Below, one piece after another: positions 36,950 through 49,355 of a stretch of DNA of 64,000 nucleotides. Origin of the DNA: Sphagnum magellanicum (lineage: Eukaryota > Streptophyta > Sphagnopsida > Sphagnales > Sphagnaceae). Positions within the stretch are counted from its first letter, which is position 1. Each line of letters begins with the position of its first letter. The stretch lies in assembly GCA_021904315.1 (NCBI GenBank), contig CM038912.1:17943061-18007060 (forward strand), read 5' to 3'. The notes under the pieces were generated by a model. The model made no database searches. It had not been told where the DNA came from and worked only from the letters and a program-made list of their open reading frames with translations. A program made the translations under genes and the position numbers.

Positions 36950-38597
36950 ATTTGTGTGAAAGTCCTAGGACATTATCTTAACTTGTTTTCTTTGTCATGT
37001 TTTAACATTGATTTGAGCCAAAGGTTATGGTTACAACAATGAGAAAAAAATCAATTACTTGTTAATTTCAACATTAAAAAATGTATAGAAACAAAAGAAT
37101 CAGAAGCAAAGTTGCCAAAAGGGACATTCTTAGGTTGAAGACATCTTGGGACAACTTAAAAATGATGGAATTAATATTCCATCATAATTGAATTCATACC
37201 AACAAGCTTAATGTAACAAACTAGATGGATAAAATGATGCATTACAAAATAATGATAACAAGTTATTTTTGGCAACACCCAAAATGATAATCTCTTTTTA
37301 AAGCTTGTGGATTCTTAGGGAAAAAATTTACAAAAAATTTCTCAAAGATGAAATAAAATTAGTGTTCATTACCTATGGTTTTTACATCATTGTGGTGATT
37401 ATTAAGACATCTTATCCTTTGGTTTTTTAATGTTTTATCAATATTAATGAGAATTTGAGAAATGTATTGATTCCAATTACTACATATGTTTGAAATCAAG
37501 TTATTGTGAAACATTCATCAAGTATCAAAACTCTTTCATTTGTTGACACAAGTGCAAGCAAGGACAATGTTTAGCCTTCTATGACTAACTTGAAGACTAC
37601 ACATGTCGATGATCATCTTGAGAATCATTTTGAACGGTTGCAACATTTTGTTTCATGTAAATATGAATGTAGCTATAGATTTTTGTAAGAAGTTTGAAAA
37701 CTAGGATGATAGTTTTGGCTTGACATTAACAACATCAATTATCACTTTTGCAAACAATATGAAGATCCAATGATTCAAATGAAAAACTTGAAATCAACAA
37801 GGATTCATTCTTTGAACGTCTATGGTATTTTAATAATATTTTATTTTTTTTTGTAAAAGTTAGTTTGCCCTTGTGCCATTGGCCCAAATATATTAAACAT
37901 TTTGTAAGGTCATCCATTTTATTGTTATTCCAATAGGTATATAAAATTGGGATTAATTATAAAGTTTTGATGGAATCCAATTGTTGAAATATTTTTTAAA
38001 AATTTAATTGGTTTGAAAATGATAACTATTCTAAATTCAATAACTTTTGATCCATTTGTCCAACAATTATGAGATGACAAACATTCACATTAACTTGACA
38101 AACGCTTTTTGGTGGTTCTAAAATCAAGTGTGGAGCCCATAGTTTGGGAGGGCTACACCTAAACCAAAAATTTATTTATTTATTTAAAATATTTTATTAT
38201 TAAAAAAATATTTTTTTGTGTTTTCAAAATTTCCCAAATCATCATGCCTCCTACCATTCTCTTGGTAATATTGGAAAGCCCTTGAGAAGTAAATGTGTAC
38301 CAAGGTGGTTTTTCGACATATGACGCAAAAGTTATTTAAATATTTAAAATTTTAATAAAAATTCAATAAAATCAAAACTAAAAATTATAATGAAATTGGG
38401 GGGCACATTTTTTATATTGTTGGAAACCATTTTAATGAGTAGAAATTTATGGAGATGATTTTATAATTTTTAAACATAAGGTGTGAGAGATATTGAATTT
38501 TGAGGAGTAAAAAAAAAAAAAAAAATTGAAAATACAACATACAAAAGGGGTTGGGAGTTAGTGCCGATGGCGGGGGGAAACGAATTGGCCGGTTATA

Positions 38598-38674
38598 TGG
38601 GCGTCTTACCTCGGTTATAACCAACCGGTTACCAATCCAGGCCTGAGCTTGCTCGGAAACCCTCCTAACCCTAA
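38598..38674 (+). promoter_or_regulatory. PBB proximal promoter motifs
   Basis: TGGGC at 38598-38602 matches the core of the proteasome-related cis-element bound by NAC53/NAC78-type factors in Arabidopsis. Two palindromes, GGTTATAACC (38613-38622) and AACCGGTT (38623-38630), are adjacent. AACCCTAA at 38667-38674 is a telo-box-like motif frequent in housekeeping promoters. The positions 100-180 bp upstream of the ATG suit a TATA-less promoter. Motif matches only. Confidence 0.35.
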
Positions 38675-38778
38675 TTCCAAGTTTTGTTTGGCGAGTACGT
38701 TTGTGTGCACCGGGCATCACCATCTCCGGCTTCTTCCCTTGATCGCCATCTCGTGAGTAGAGAGAGAGTGCACAAGAA

Positions 38779-41519
38779 ATGACGAAGACCGCAATCGATC
38801 TGCCGCCAAAAGGAGGCTTCTCCTTCGACCTTTGTCGCAGAAATGCTTTTCTCGAGAGCCAGGGTGCCAAGATACCCAAGTTCCGCAAAACAGGCACTAC
38901 CATCGTCGGCCTCGTCTTTAAGGTTTTTGTGTTATAACATACATCTCCTTTCGTCTTCTCCTTCTGCGTCTTCTTCTTCTTCTTCTTCTTTTTCTTCCTG
39001 TATTCGATGTTTCTTGGCCCTAATCTGGTCTGGTTCAGAGTTCAGAGCTCCTGATTTGTTGGTGACTGGTGATCGTATTGGCTTTTAGGGTTTTTAATGG
39101 AGTTTTATGAAGTATAGTTTCTTGTTTCCGGTTGGATTGTGGGATAAATAGGGGAGTTGATATGAGAATTGAGTTGACAGAAAGAGGAAATCAAGTTTTG
39201 ACCTTCTTAGGCTGAGTTGTATAGATCTCAGAATCTCGGATTTCTTCGTATCTGATAGTATTGTCGCCTTTATGTTTTCAGTGAAGGGTGTGATGGTCTT
39301 CGTGTCCTGTAGTTTGTGGATTGATGAGGGTTTTGATGAGCGAGAACTGGAAACCACGTTTCAGTTTTCCGTTAGCTTAGGGTTAGGGTTGGAGATTATT
39401 GTGTGGATACTTTCTTTCCATGTGAGCAATTTTTCTGAGAGGGCTGTTTTCTTGAGGTATTGGTTACAGGATGGTGTGATTCTAGGAGCTGATACCAGAG
39501 CAACAGAAGGGGAGATTGTGTGTGATAAAAACTGTGAGAAAATCCATTATCTTGCCCCCAACATCTATTGCTGTGGTGCAGGCACTGCAGCAGATACTGA
39601 AAATGTGACAGGTGAGTCTCATTTTATCTGGCACTCCAGTAATCTTGCTTCTCTAGGTGTCTGACAGCAGGCTTTTCGTGGGATTGAACTATAGGTTTCC
39701 TGCTCAGAGTTTGGGGTAGCGTTTTGATTATTATTCAATTCAAGTGGCGTTGTTACATTAAAAAATAAGCTCTCACACTTCTTGCCCCTTTACTGGGAAT
39801 GAACAGATATGGTGAGCTCACAGCTGGAGTTGCACCGATATGCCACAAGTCGTGAATCACGTGTTGTTACAGCATTGACCATGCTCAAGTCCCATCTTTT
39901 TGGGTTTGTTGCTTTTGGCATCTCTTGTCACTCCCATTTGTCTAAAGACCAGAACCAAACATGGGGATCTCTGTACATATGCTGACTGGTGTTTAGATTG
40001 TTTCAAGTTGCATGCTGAGTGCTTTAACTGGCAAATTCTCAGACCTGAGACCAGATAGTGTAGATAGTACTCTGAGTCCTGGACAGTTTGACTAGTCTGT
40101 CATCTAAGTAGACATCAAGACACCCTTCTTTCTTCATCATGAAATAATAGGTTCAGACTATTTCAGCTTGGTGTGGTGGGTTGTGATGTTCAGGTATCAA
40201 GGTCAGGTTAGTGCAGCTCTAGTCCTTGGGGGAGTGGATGTCACTGGACCTCACCTGCATGCTGTAAGCATCAACCATGTTTTCTGCTCCAACCTTCCTT
40301 TTTTCCCCTTCACTCTGAATGCTAACTGCTGAGAGAGGACTTACTTGCTGCTTGCTGTAGAAGTAGTATGCATTTTACAAGATTAGCTGAGACAAGAGGA
40401 GGCACTGAGTTGCCAGAAAGAACTGTCGGATGATTTTGCAGGTGTACCCCCATGGATCAACAGACACTCTTCCATTTGCAACAATGGGTTCAGGCTCCCT
40501 GGCTGCCATGGCTGTGTTTGAATCTAGATTTAAGGAGGGCATGACAGTAAGTCTGTCTTTCCTAATGTCATATTTGCCCCTGAATGTTCATTAGAACTGG
40601 TTGTTACACATGAACCTTTAGCATTTCTTCAACCTTGGGGTTGAGAAAACCTACACACACATTTGCTTCTTCTATATTTTTGAGGATTGGAAAGCTTCAA
40701 GATGTGAAGAAAAAGATGTAAAGAGAGGTGAATAAAATAGTCTCTGCTGATTTAGTATCTTTGCTGCTGACGAAGTTTGAAGAGGAACTTGTCTATTTTC
40801 CTTCACAAAATCTCTGATTATGGTACCAAATGCAGAAAGAGCAGGGGATTGAAGTTGTGTGTGCTGCAATTTGTGCGGGTATTTTCAATGACCTTGGCAG
40901 TGGTAGCAATGTGGATCTCTGTGTCATCACCAAGGTATTTTGTTCACCAATCTCGGTTTACAAGGTTGTGAGTGAAGCATTCTATTCAGGTAGTTTCTTT
41001 CGAAAGTTGTGGAACATCCAAGTGTCAATTTCTTGTTCTGGTCTAATTTATGACTATCTTCAGGGTGGGAAGGAATATTTGCGAAACTATCAACAGCCTA
41101 ATCCTCGCAGCTATACCCACTCCAAAGGCTACCACTTCACACGTGGACATACTGGTTTGGCCTCTTTCTCTCTTATGTATCCTTTACCTGAGAAACATTC
41201 ACTCTAATCACACTCCCTTGCAAAACCCTAGCTAGAATTCATGTATAAGAGCTCATATTGATGACTAACAACCAAGAGTATGCCCCTCTTAACTGCATAT
41301 TTTGTTTTGCTGTTTGTGCACTGCAAAGATGTTGAGGTATTTTAGTTAGTCCTTTAGTTGATAGCCATGTTTCTTCCACTGTTATTGCAACAGGAAGCAT
41401 TTTTTCACTATATTGATTGCCCCTGTTTTTTCTTGATGACAGCAATTCTTTCATCCAAAATTAGGAGTCTACGCAACCATGTACGTGTGGTTGAAGGTGA
41501 CGCCATGGAAGAGGAGTAG
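38779..41519 (+). CDS. PBB: 20S proteasome subunit beta type-7 (beta2)
   Basis: Catalytic beta2 subunit (trypsin-like activity) of the 20S core in cytosol and nucleus. Eight exons join in frame with GT-AG introns: 38779-38922, 39470-39611, 39807-39903, 40194-40263, 40442-40546, 40836-40934, 41064-41154, 41443-41519; 274 aa, the usual length. The propeptide [19 protein letters not shown] ends at Gly39. Autocleavage exposes Thr40 (Thr1 of the mature enzyme) in KTG/TTIVGL. Catalytic partners Asp56 (GADTRATEG, mature Asp17) and Lys72 (CEKIHY, mature Lys33) are present. [29 protein letters not shown] and [12 protein letters not shown] are conserved beta2 blocks, and the beta2-type C-terminal extension ends GDAMEEE. 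An AATAAA at 41641 may serve polyadenylation. No defect seen. Confidence 0.96.
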
Positions 41520-43976
41520 CTTACCAGCTCTGTCATTTTCAGGACATTCTTGTCCATTGGTACAGAACTGAAGCGTACATTCTGCAATCTGCATTGAGGT
41601 GGACCAGTGTTTGTCCAAAACAATGAAGACTCAGCCAGGAATAAATTCATCCAAACCCTTTATACCTTGAGTTTTCAATCAAAATATGTGTCTCAATTCT
41701 TCTAACTTCTCATTTCCATGTTGCCAAAGCAAAAAGAGTTAAGATGCTTTCTGCTGTTGAAGAGATCTCTGCAGAGAGCATGACCATGGCTTGTGCACTT
41801 TTAGCCTTGCCTCTTTCTGCAGCTTGCAAGGTCATCATACTTGGTTCCAAAGTTTAGTTGCACATCCATGTTTGTATTTGCACAGGCAGTTGTATATGGA
41901 ATCGCAGGTGTAGGGATTGGAGTATATCCAATCTATATGTTTAAGTAACCACTATCCTATTCATAAACTGCCATAAGAGAAAAAATTAAAGTTCTAGTGT
42001 CATTTTGAACCATGAATAGGGTATAAGTGCAGATGACCAGTCAATTGCTGATTAATAAAACCAACTATTAATCACTAACACTGCCTAAAATCCAGATTAC
42101 TGAAGGGAACTGGTGCTGCTTGAGTTGAACATTTGACATGTGTCAAGTCTGGTCACAACCAAGAATTCGAGTGCAATCCAAAGAGAATTGCTTGCCTGAG
42201 ATGTGAAATGTGAAGTAATAGTCCTAGGGGAGAAATAGATCTGGGAAAGTTGGTGGCTGCAAGGCAACAACACACGCACACATACACAAGAAGCACTGCC
42301 TGTCTCAGCATTGAACCTCCAACATTGCAAAGTGAGCTTGCCATTGCAGCAGACTTGGCATTTAAATGCCACTTTCTTTAGCAGTGTACCAATGTATTCC
42401 CTGCCATGTACATATGAGATTGGCTATCCATGGTGCTGCCATTTAGTGAAGCTACTTGCTGTCATCTAGTGTATAGAGATGTACACTACTGTATGTCAAG
42501 ACTGACACAACACGGCTCATTGCTGCAACCCAAGATGCCCTATTACATCATCAGCTTTCTTGTTGTGGCCAAGCACAAGAAAGCAAGTTATGTTGCCATA
42601 TCAAATCTGTTCCATTCCGCTCACTCCACAGACACTTGTCTCACACAATCCCATTCTATTAAAAAACCCACCAAGTCCAAAACACATCTGCTCCAGCTGC
42701 TGCCAACTCTCCCTCGCAATAGGTTACCGCAAACTAATGAAATTATATGTTATGTAGAGGATCATCATTAGTTTCTAGTAACCCATTGTACATATTCTTA
42801 CATGCATGTCATCTATCTAAGGTGCAAGCTGCTGCCAGATGGCAGTTGGGGGGTCGGTTGTCTGTTCATCTCCACCATTTCCTTTGTACACCAGCTATCT
42901 ACTATGCCCTAGCTGCAGGTACACAAAATAATGTTTTTTTAAAGTGGCAGTACTGACAACAAATACATGTATATGATACAAAGTGGTGGGCTACAACTTA
43001 GAAGCACATTAATCTACTTATAGGTGCTTCATTTGTGATTTGCTATTGATACCTTTCCTTTTTGCTCAATTGAAATTGGATGGAATTCAGTACATAAAAT
43101 TGTGGCCAGGGATTCGCAGTGTGAAACTGACAAGCTTTACAGAACGGAATTATCCTCCAAAAAAGTGGGAGGGAATACCATTTTGGGTTGGGATTTTCTG
43201 TTTTTTGAGTGGGATGTTACATTCTGTGCCGCATGCCAGGTGAAGCCCACAGATGAGGATTCACCAAAATTTGGGACATGGCCTTGGCTCTCACCTTGGG
43301 GTCCCTCATTTTGGTACACATACATCGTCTGGGACTCATAGTGCAAGGCAAAAAATTTGCAAAATGAAACACTAAAACAATATTGGGGAAGAGCCCACCC
43401 CCAGCTCTCCCTTTCCCTTCCCTACCAGAATCCCACTTCCCACCCAGACCCAAACATGATGGGAGAAATAGAGAACTGGTAGTTTCTAGGGGGTCTGTAC
43501 TTTTTTGGCACCCAAGTCGCTGAGGAATCAATGCAGCACGACGATCCCCAGTGTCCTGTCCTGCTGCTGCTGCTGATGATGATGATCCTGTACATGGGAG
43601 CCTTGGATACCTGCCTTTTCCATGCATAATACTCTGTGCCGCACACTCCTTAGCTAGGCTTGCGGATCACAACAAAAACTGAACTCATCCGCAACAAGCA
43701 TGGGGCGTTGGTGTTTTTTGGCAAGATTGTTTTCCTGCAGATTTTGATCTAAATTGCTCTTAACACAAATATACATCTTTATATTCTTTCTTTTCTGTAG
43801 TTGAATTGCATGGTGACTTGGTAGAGTCGTCAGCTCGGGAGTTAAGAGCTCAACAGCTGGAGAGTGTAATGTGCCTGGACATGAAACGATTTTAGAAACA
43901 TAGGGAGCTTGCGCTTTGCTTCTGATGCGGCTGTTATATTATTCTAGCTTTCACATATGCAGGTGATAGTCAATAG
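41520..43976. other. Intergenic between PBB and pectinesterase
   Basis: PBB 3' UTR, then sequence with no supported gene. Higher GC than the left block. Short CTG/ATG runs occur near 43560-43590. Open frames up to 136 codons near 43217-43627 (minus) have no recognisable domain. Confidence 0.5.
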
Positions 43977-43983
43977 TATATAG
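43977..43983 (+). promoter_or_regulatory. TATA box-like TATATAG for pectinesterase
   Basis: It lies 81 bp upstream of the pectinesterase ATG at 44058, an acceptable core-promoter spacing. An ATG in another frame at 44013 lies between them and may act as a short upstream start. Confidence 0.35.
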
Positions 43984-44057
43984 AAGTTGAAGGTTGTCTT
44001 TTAAGGTTGAGGAATGAGCCAGAAGTAAAGAAGCTTGTGCCTCGCGTAATTCTGACA

Positions 44058-46601
44058 ATGCACACGCGTAGATCATCAAGAGGATGTATTCATGTAAGAT
44101 CTACAGCTGTAGTAGTAATGATCATGCTTCTAGCTGCATCTTTTCCTGTGTATGTTGAGTCTAGACGAAACCACCAAAAGCGGCACCAACACAGTGGGAC
44201 CAAGAGCACTGCAACAATAGACTTAAGCGCTGATAGACAACGAACAGCAGTTATATCTGAATTTAAGAGCTGGGTGGACAGAGTGGGAGCCAAGGTGAAG
44301 AGGAGGCAAGAAGCAGCTGCGAGGTCGGCTCATGAACTCCGGCGCAGCAGTGGTTCACGAATAGTAGCTGGAAACAACACAGTCGAGCCAGACTTGTCAC
44401 AGGACTTCCCGGGGATGAAGAAGTACTTGGACTGGCAGACTGTCGTGTCGTCCTCCACCTACATTGTGGTAGACCAGAATGGAGGAGGCGACTTCCGCAG
44501 CATCAATGAGGCAGTTAACTCCATTCCCAAAAACAAGTATCGCAAATACCGCATCACTATCCAAGTCAATCCCGGCGTCTACAGGTAGTGATCGAGTGCA
44601 CTGCTCCCAGCAACAATTTTCTTCTTCTTCTTCTTCATGTCATGAATATCTGTTTGTAAACAGTGTTGTGTAGAGGTGCCACTCATGAAATCAATCACAA
44701 AGTGCTCATTTGTAATTCTTTTCCTTTCATTGTGATTTCTAACTTCTATACACATCCATTTCCTCAGAAAAGATTCATGGAGGACGAGTTAACAAGCCAA
44801 TTCTTCATCATCATATAATAAACAGAAGCTCTGGACAGGTGATCCATTACTGGGGTGGTTGTTGGGTTTGGGAAATTTTTCTTGGTGGTGCAGAGAGAAA
44901 GTGTCCATAGGTAAGACCAGGCCATTCATAACTTTACAAGGAAATGGGCAGCCTACCATTGAGTGGAACGACACTAATTTCCTGTCTGGCAACCATACCT
45001 TTGATAGTGCTACTTTTGGGGTCAGTGGCAACTTCTTCATGGCACGTAATTTCACCTTCAAGGTTAAGTACTGCAGCCCCAAAACTCCCTACCCAATTAT
45101 GTTCCTCATGAGTTCTAAGCACCAGCACTAGATCTTGATTCACAATTGAATGCTTAAATGAATAACAAAGTCACTGAGCATTGGGCCCCAGCAGCTATTT
45201 TCACAGGTTTAGGCCATGGAGTCTAGTTCTATTACCAGGGCTTATTTTTGTTTAATGTTGTGCTTTGGTTGCATTAATGCCTACAGAACTCAGCTCCAGC
45301 TCCACCACCAGGAGCTGTAGGGATGCAAGCTGTGGCACTTAGGATCACTTCTGACATGGCAGCTTTCTACAACTGTGCAATTCTTGGGTATCAAGATACT
45401 TTGTATGACCATAATGGTCGCCATTACTTCAAAGATTGCTTCATTCAAGGCAGTATTGACTTCATCTTTGGAGATGGCCTCTCCATGTACAAAGTAAGTT
45501 CCCCCCCCATCACCCCCCACCTCTTTGAACTCAAGCCAACCACATTATACTTTTGCTCCTCGTTTGAAGAGCTTCTTCATCCAAACCCATCAAGATCTAA
45601 ACTTTATAGTATTTCAATGCCTCCCATTGATACTTTATCCAGCCATGAAGAGTTACACAAGTAGGAAAAGCCCTCAGTCAGAATTCATAGGTAATGTGGT
45701 CCGTCTTCCTCTTTAGGATATTAGGGCAGGATGGTTATTGCATGTCAGTTCATGTTTTCTTCATCAGCAGTTGGGTGTTTACTAAGGGGCTTGAATATAT
45801 AATAAGTTTAAGAGTGTTGATTGCTATATTGTTGATGTGACCATCCCCACCTAATGCAGGATTGTGAACTAAATGTAGTTCGCTTACCAGCCACAGCAGG
45901 AGCCTTGACAGCACAAAAGAGGCAAAACAGCACTGATGACTCAGGCTTCTCCTTCATAGACTGCAGTGTGACAGGGGCAGGACAAGTGTATCTGGGCCGG
46001 GCTTGGGGACCTTTCTCTCGGGTTGTCTACTCCTACACTTACATGTCAGATGTTATATATGCCCCGGGTTGGTTTGACTGGGCTATCCCTGCCCGACAAC
46101 AGTGCGTCTCTCTATCCTTGGCTTTCTTTGATCATAAAATACAAGTCTAAAAAAACTGCATAAAGGTTTGCATTTGAGTAGTTCCTTCCACAAATTCACA
46201 CTTCAAAACAAAATCAAAATACCGTTGTGGCTGCTCTCAACTTTGGTCTTCCACAATCAGTTCCACATGATAACAACAGTTTGAATGTCTTTGTTTTTCC
46301 AGATAATCGGGTTAACATTGAGTTCACCCAGAGACTTGGGACTTCCTTTTTTCTATGCTATGTGTTTTGACTTTTGAGATCTTTGTCATAGTCATAGTAT
46401 TTACTGAGCATTACTATGGTTTTGGATTGTTTGAGAAATTGCAGGTCTGTGTATTATGGACAATACAAGTGCTCTGGTCCAGGTGCTGTGCAGGAGGGAA
46501 GAGTGGCTTGGTCTCATGAACTCACACCTGCAGAAGCAGCCCCCTTTCTCTCCCTTGATTTTGTGGATGGCACTTCTTGGATTCCCACATTCTTGTTATA
46601 G
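44058..46601 (+). CDS. Pectin methylesterase, type II (no PMEI domain)
   Basis: Removes methyl esters from homogalacturonan in the wall (CE8 family, right-handed beta helix). Five exons join in frame: 44058-44584, 44894-45062, 45287-45493, 45860-46101, 46445-46601; 433 aa. The start is the first ATG ahead of a hydrophobic segment ([20 protein letters not shown]), a signal peptide or anchor. Residues of about 45-135 are a basic, low-similarity linker without a pro-inhibitor domain. The catalytic core follows: [32 protein letters not shown] with Gln246, GYQDTLYD with Gln268 and acid/base Asp269, GSIDFIFGD with nucleophile Asp290, and LGRAWG with Arg348 and Trp350. The C-terminus has [12 protein letters not shown]. 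The exon 4 donor is the less common GTGCGT. All key residues are present, so activity is expected. Confidence 0.95.
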
Positions 46602-48075
46602 CCTCTGCTTTGCTTCCCACATTCTTGTTGTAGAATTTTGCCCATTTTGTTGATGATATAAAAAGGGTTTGCTTCACGTGGCAATAGATCCATCCTCTAA
46701 GGATCAGCTGGCTTCCCACAGCTAACTCTCCTCCTACACAAGCACTTTCATGGTTGAAAGAAATTGCACTGCAGAACTGCATTGCTAACTCCCCAAATTA
46801 CATGACCTCCTCAAATGTGATACCTCCCCAAAATTTGATAAAAATCTTCCCCATTTGCAAAAAAATACATTTACATAATTTCAAAAAGAAGCTTAATTTT
46901 TATGTAGAGACATAATTTACATACAAGCCATGACATTTCATTTTTCTCAAACTGAGGTTTTATTACTTATTAGGTATATTGAAAGTTTTGAAGCTCAAAT
47001 GTTTGGATTATTGTAAATATGTATGTTATATAATGTCTGTGTATATTGGGCAATGCCTTGATGCAAGGACTCAGCCTTCACCTGGGCCTACAACACCAAA
47101 CAAACACTAGGAGTGGGTTGGATCTTGTGGTGAGAGTAGGTGATCTTCAGGCACACCTATATAAAAAGGAATTAGGTTTTCTGAAGTAGATTTAAAGGCT
47201 AATAAAACTTAAAAGATCTAGAAGTTTTTTAATAGGAGGCAAATATAATTTGATACTTCATCTAGTTTTTTAAATATATTCTAATTAGTTTGCAAGGTAG
47301 CCTAATTCATTTTATTTTATTTTCCTTTTCATGCAATTTTTTTGTTTAGTTTGTAATTTTAGTGTTTTGGTTAAATAATATAAGTTTTAATTTATCAGAA
47401 ATAATGTCATATCAAGTGTAATTGTAATTATGAATTTAATTAATTAATCTATATATCACAAACATACACCTTTCCCAAAAAAATTGCAATAAGCTTGCCA
47501 AGAAATAGTTTTTTAATTAGGTTGAAGCTTGTAATGATAAGAATTTTATGCAAAAGAATAGTGTGCCCTACCACGCCTAAGATAGTGTTGCCGTTGCACC
47601 TTGAACACAGTTATCCTTGAACACACGACATTTCATTAATGTATAACTCTCATGTAACTTCATAGGATTCTAATTTTTTTGTCATTAATCATTTGAGCTC
47701 TGCACTGCTGTGCATTATCAGTGACAATCAACTATTTTATTTTTTCTTATGTTTTCATACAGTTTTAAATAATTCATCATTATTTATGTCAATGTGAAAT
47801 TTAATTTAAATTAATATACATTTTATGGACATGAAAAGACACATGTTAATTTTTTTTTCCTATATCTATGTCAGTGAATAAGGAAAAAGAGTGAGATCGT
47901 TATTAAATGGAGGTAGTTAATAGGAAAAGGAAGTAATTATTATTTTTTAAAAAATAATTACACTTGAAAATAAGCTAGTTATTTCTGAAATTGTCTTTGG
48001 AATGATCCATGGATGACCATACGCAGGATTCCAAAAAATTCCTCATATGCCAGTTCCAATCACCTGTCACTGGAA
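46602..48075. other. Intergenic, AT-rich
   Basis: Starts with the pectinesterase 3' UTR. The 21-base neighbourhood of the stop codon (CCCACATTCTTGTTATAG) is repeated with one change just downstream (46617-46634). No gene supported in the rest. Confidence 0.5.
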
Positions 48076-48214
48076 TTTTTAATGGAGGTAGGCCTGAGGG
48101 CTCAAAACGCAATCTGAAATTTTTTAATGGAGGTAGGCCTAAGGGCTCAAAACGCAATCTGAAATTTTTAATGGAGGTAGGCCTGAGGGCTCAAAACGCA
48201 ATCTGAAATTTTTT
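48076..48214. repeat. Three tandem copies, 44-45 bp unit
   Basis: AATGGAGGTAGGCCTGAGGG begins units at 48081, 48126 and 48170; each continues with CTCAAAACGCAATCTGAAA and a T run. The middle unit has TAAGGG instead of TGAGGG. Copies are almost identical, so it is a young minisatellite. Confidence 0.95.
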
Positions 48215-48361
48215 GTCTCTTGGCTTTGACTGGGCTATTGACAAGAGGGGCCCAATTTTCCAAACGAATAGGACAAGTTGACGTACTTCACTAACAACTC
48301 TGAAACAAGGGGGTGTGTCACACTCTGGCCTTGCCATTTACATTAAAAAGTATCTTTAAGG

Positions 48362-48625
48362 CAAAAAGAAGAATTATGGAAATTCAAACATTTCCCCATG
48401 CAAAAATATAATCTTCAAAAAGATCCTCTAAAATAAAGAAAACCAAAATCCTTCAAGATATCATAACTCTCTAACTAATCTCAATTTTCAACACAAGCCA
48501 AAATATCATCTTTCAAAAAATCCTAGTATAAAATAGACCTATTATTATTATTATTACCTAGGGGCCAAAATCCTTTAAGCTACTATAACTCTATAATGAA
48601 CCTAAACACAATATCCAGGCGAGGC
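48362..48625 (+). repeat. Direct repeat pair, left copy
   Basis: About 260 bp starting at AATTATGGAAATTCAAA, through CATGCAAAAATATAATCTTC, CACAAGCCAAAATATCATC and ACCTAGGGGCCAAAATCC, to CTAAACACAATATCC. The right copy is at 49356-49610. The arrangement (about 260-bp direct repeats, about 730-bp interior) recalls a TRIM or a non-autonomous LTR element, but no TG...CA ends, primer-binding site or polypurine tract were identified. Confidence 0.7.
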
Positions 48626-49255
48626 CGACAAATCAATCACACAGGCCATAAGAACATGGCTTTTTGTGCATCCTTGAAATTATTGTGATTATCATACGAC
48701 CTTTATCATTCCAGCAATAATTCAATTATTTTCAGTAAATCTCCATTTTTTTTCAAACATACCTTAACTACCCATCATGCTGAAAGTTCTAGAAAATTTT
48801 GTTTCTACTTAAATTTATATGGTCATTTTGCTTATTCCAGGTCTACATGGCCAGGCCTTTGAATCAAAAATATGGCTTCAAGCACAATAATAATAATAAT
48901 AATAATAATATGGGAGTAACTAACTCACTGGGTTCTTTTGCATGTTCATGTATCCTTATACATAAAATAGAACCTAGGTGAACACATTTCAAGACAAATC
49001 CAATCAAGGTCAAAGTTCTTACACACACAACTAACCACCATACAAATATCAATTACCTTGCCCTAAGGTTAGTTTAGTCACTAAATAATTCTCAAAGTAA
49101 TGAAATGAAATTTTGTGTGAAAATATGAAGTTGACATGTTGAAAATCATCATAATTATCATAGACTACACACTGAATAATTTCATTACTCATATCACAAT
49201 ATTATAGTAGATGATGAAAATAATAATAATAATTTCAAATTTAAAGAGTGAATTC

Positions 49256-49286
<31 letters not shown>

Positions 49287-49355
49287 TTGTCAATTTGGAA
49301 ACTGACCCTAGGCTACAGTATGCCAAGCAGGAATCAAGCTCAAATTGGTTGGAAA
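48626..49355. other. Interior between direct repeats
   Basis: Contains an (AAT)n microsatellite at 48886-48910 and a (TA)n run at 49257-49281. No coding sequence supported. Confidence 0.6.

Larger units (their letters stand above)
29396..38560. other. Long AT-rich, gene-free block
   Basis: About 9 kb of very A+T-rich sequence is dominated by AATTCAATT/AAATTT words (for example 33660-33730 and 35330-35440). No gene is supported. Notable local items are a telomere-motif palindrome (31080-31098), a perfect 16-bp hairpin (31856-31888), a run of 14 C (35130-35143) and a protein-like minus-strand stretch at 36949-36620. Confidence 0.6.

Noticed and set aside
38412..38903. 163-codon minus-strand open frame
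   Set aside because: It overlaps the PBB promoter and first exon on the opposite strand, has poly-F from the adjacent A run, and shows no domain.
43217..43627. 136-codon minus-strand frame with S/A repeats
   Set aside because: The repeats come from CTG/ATG trinucleotide runs; no domain or transcript evidence.
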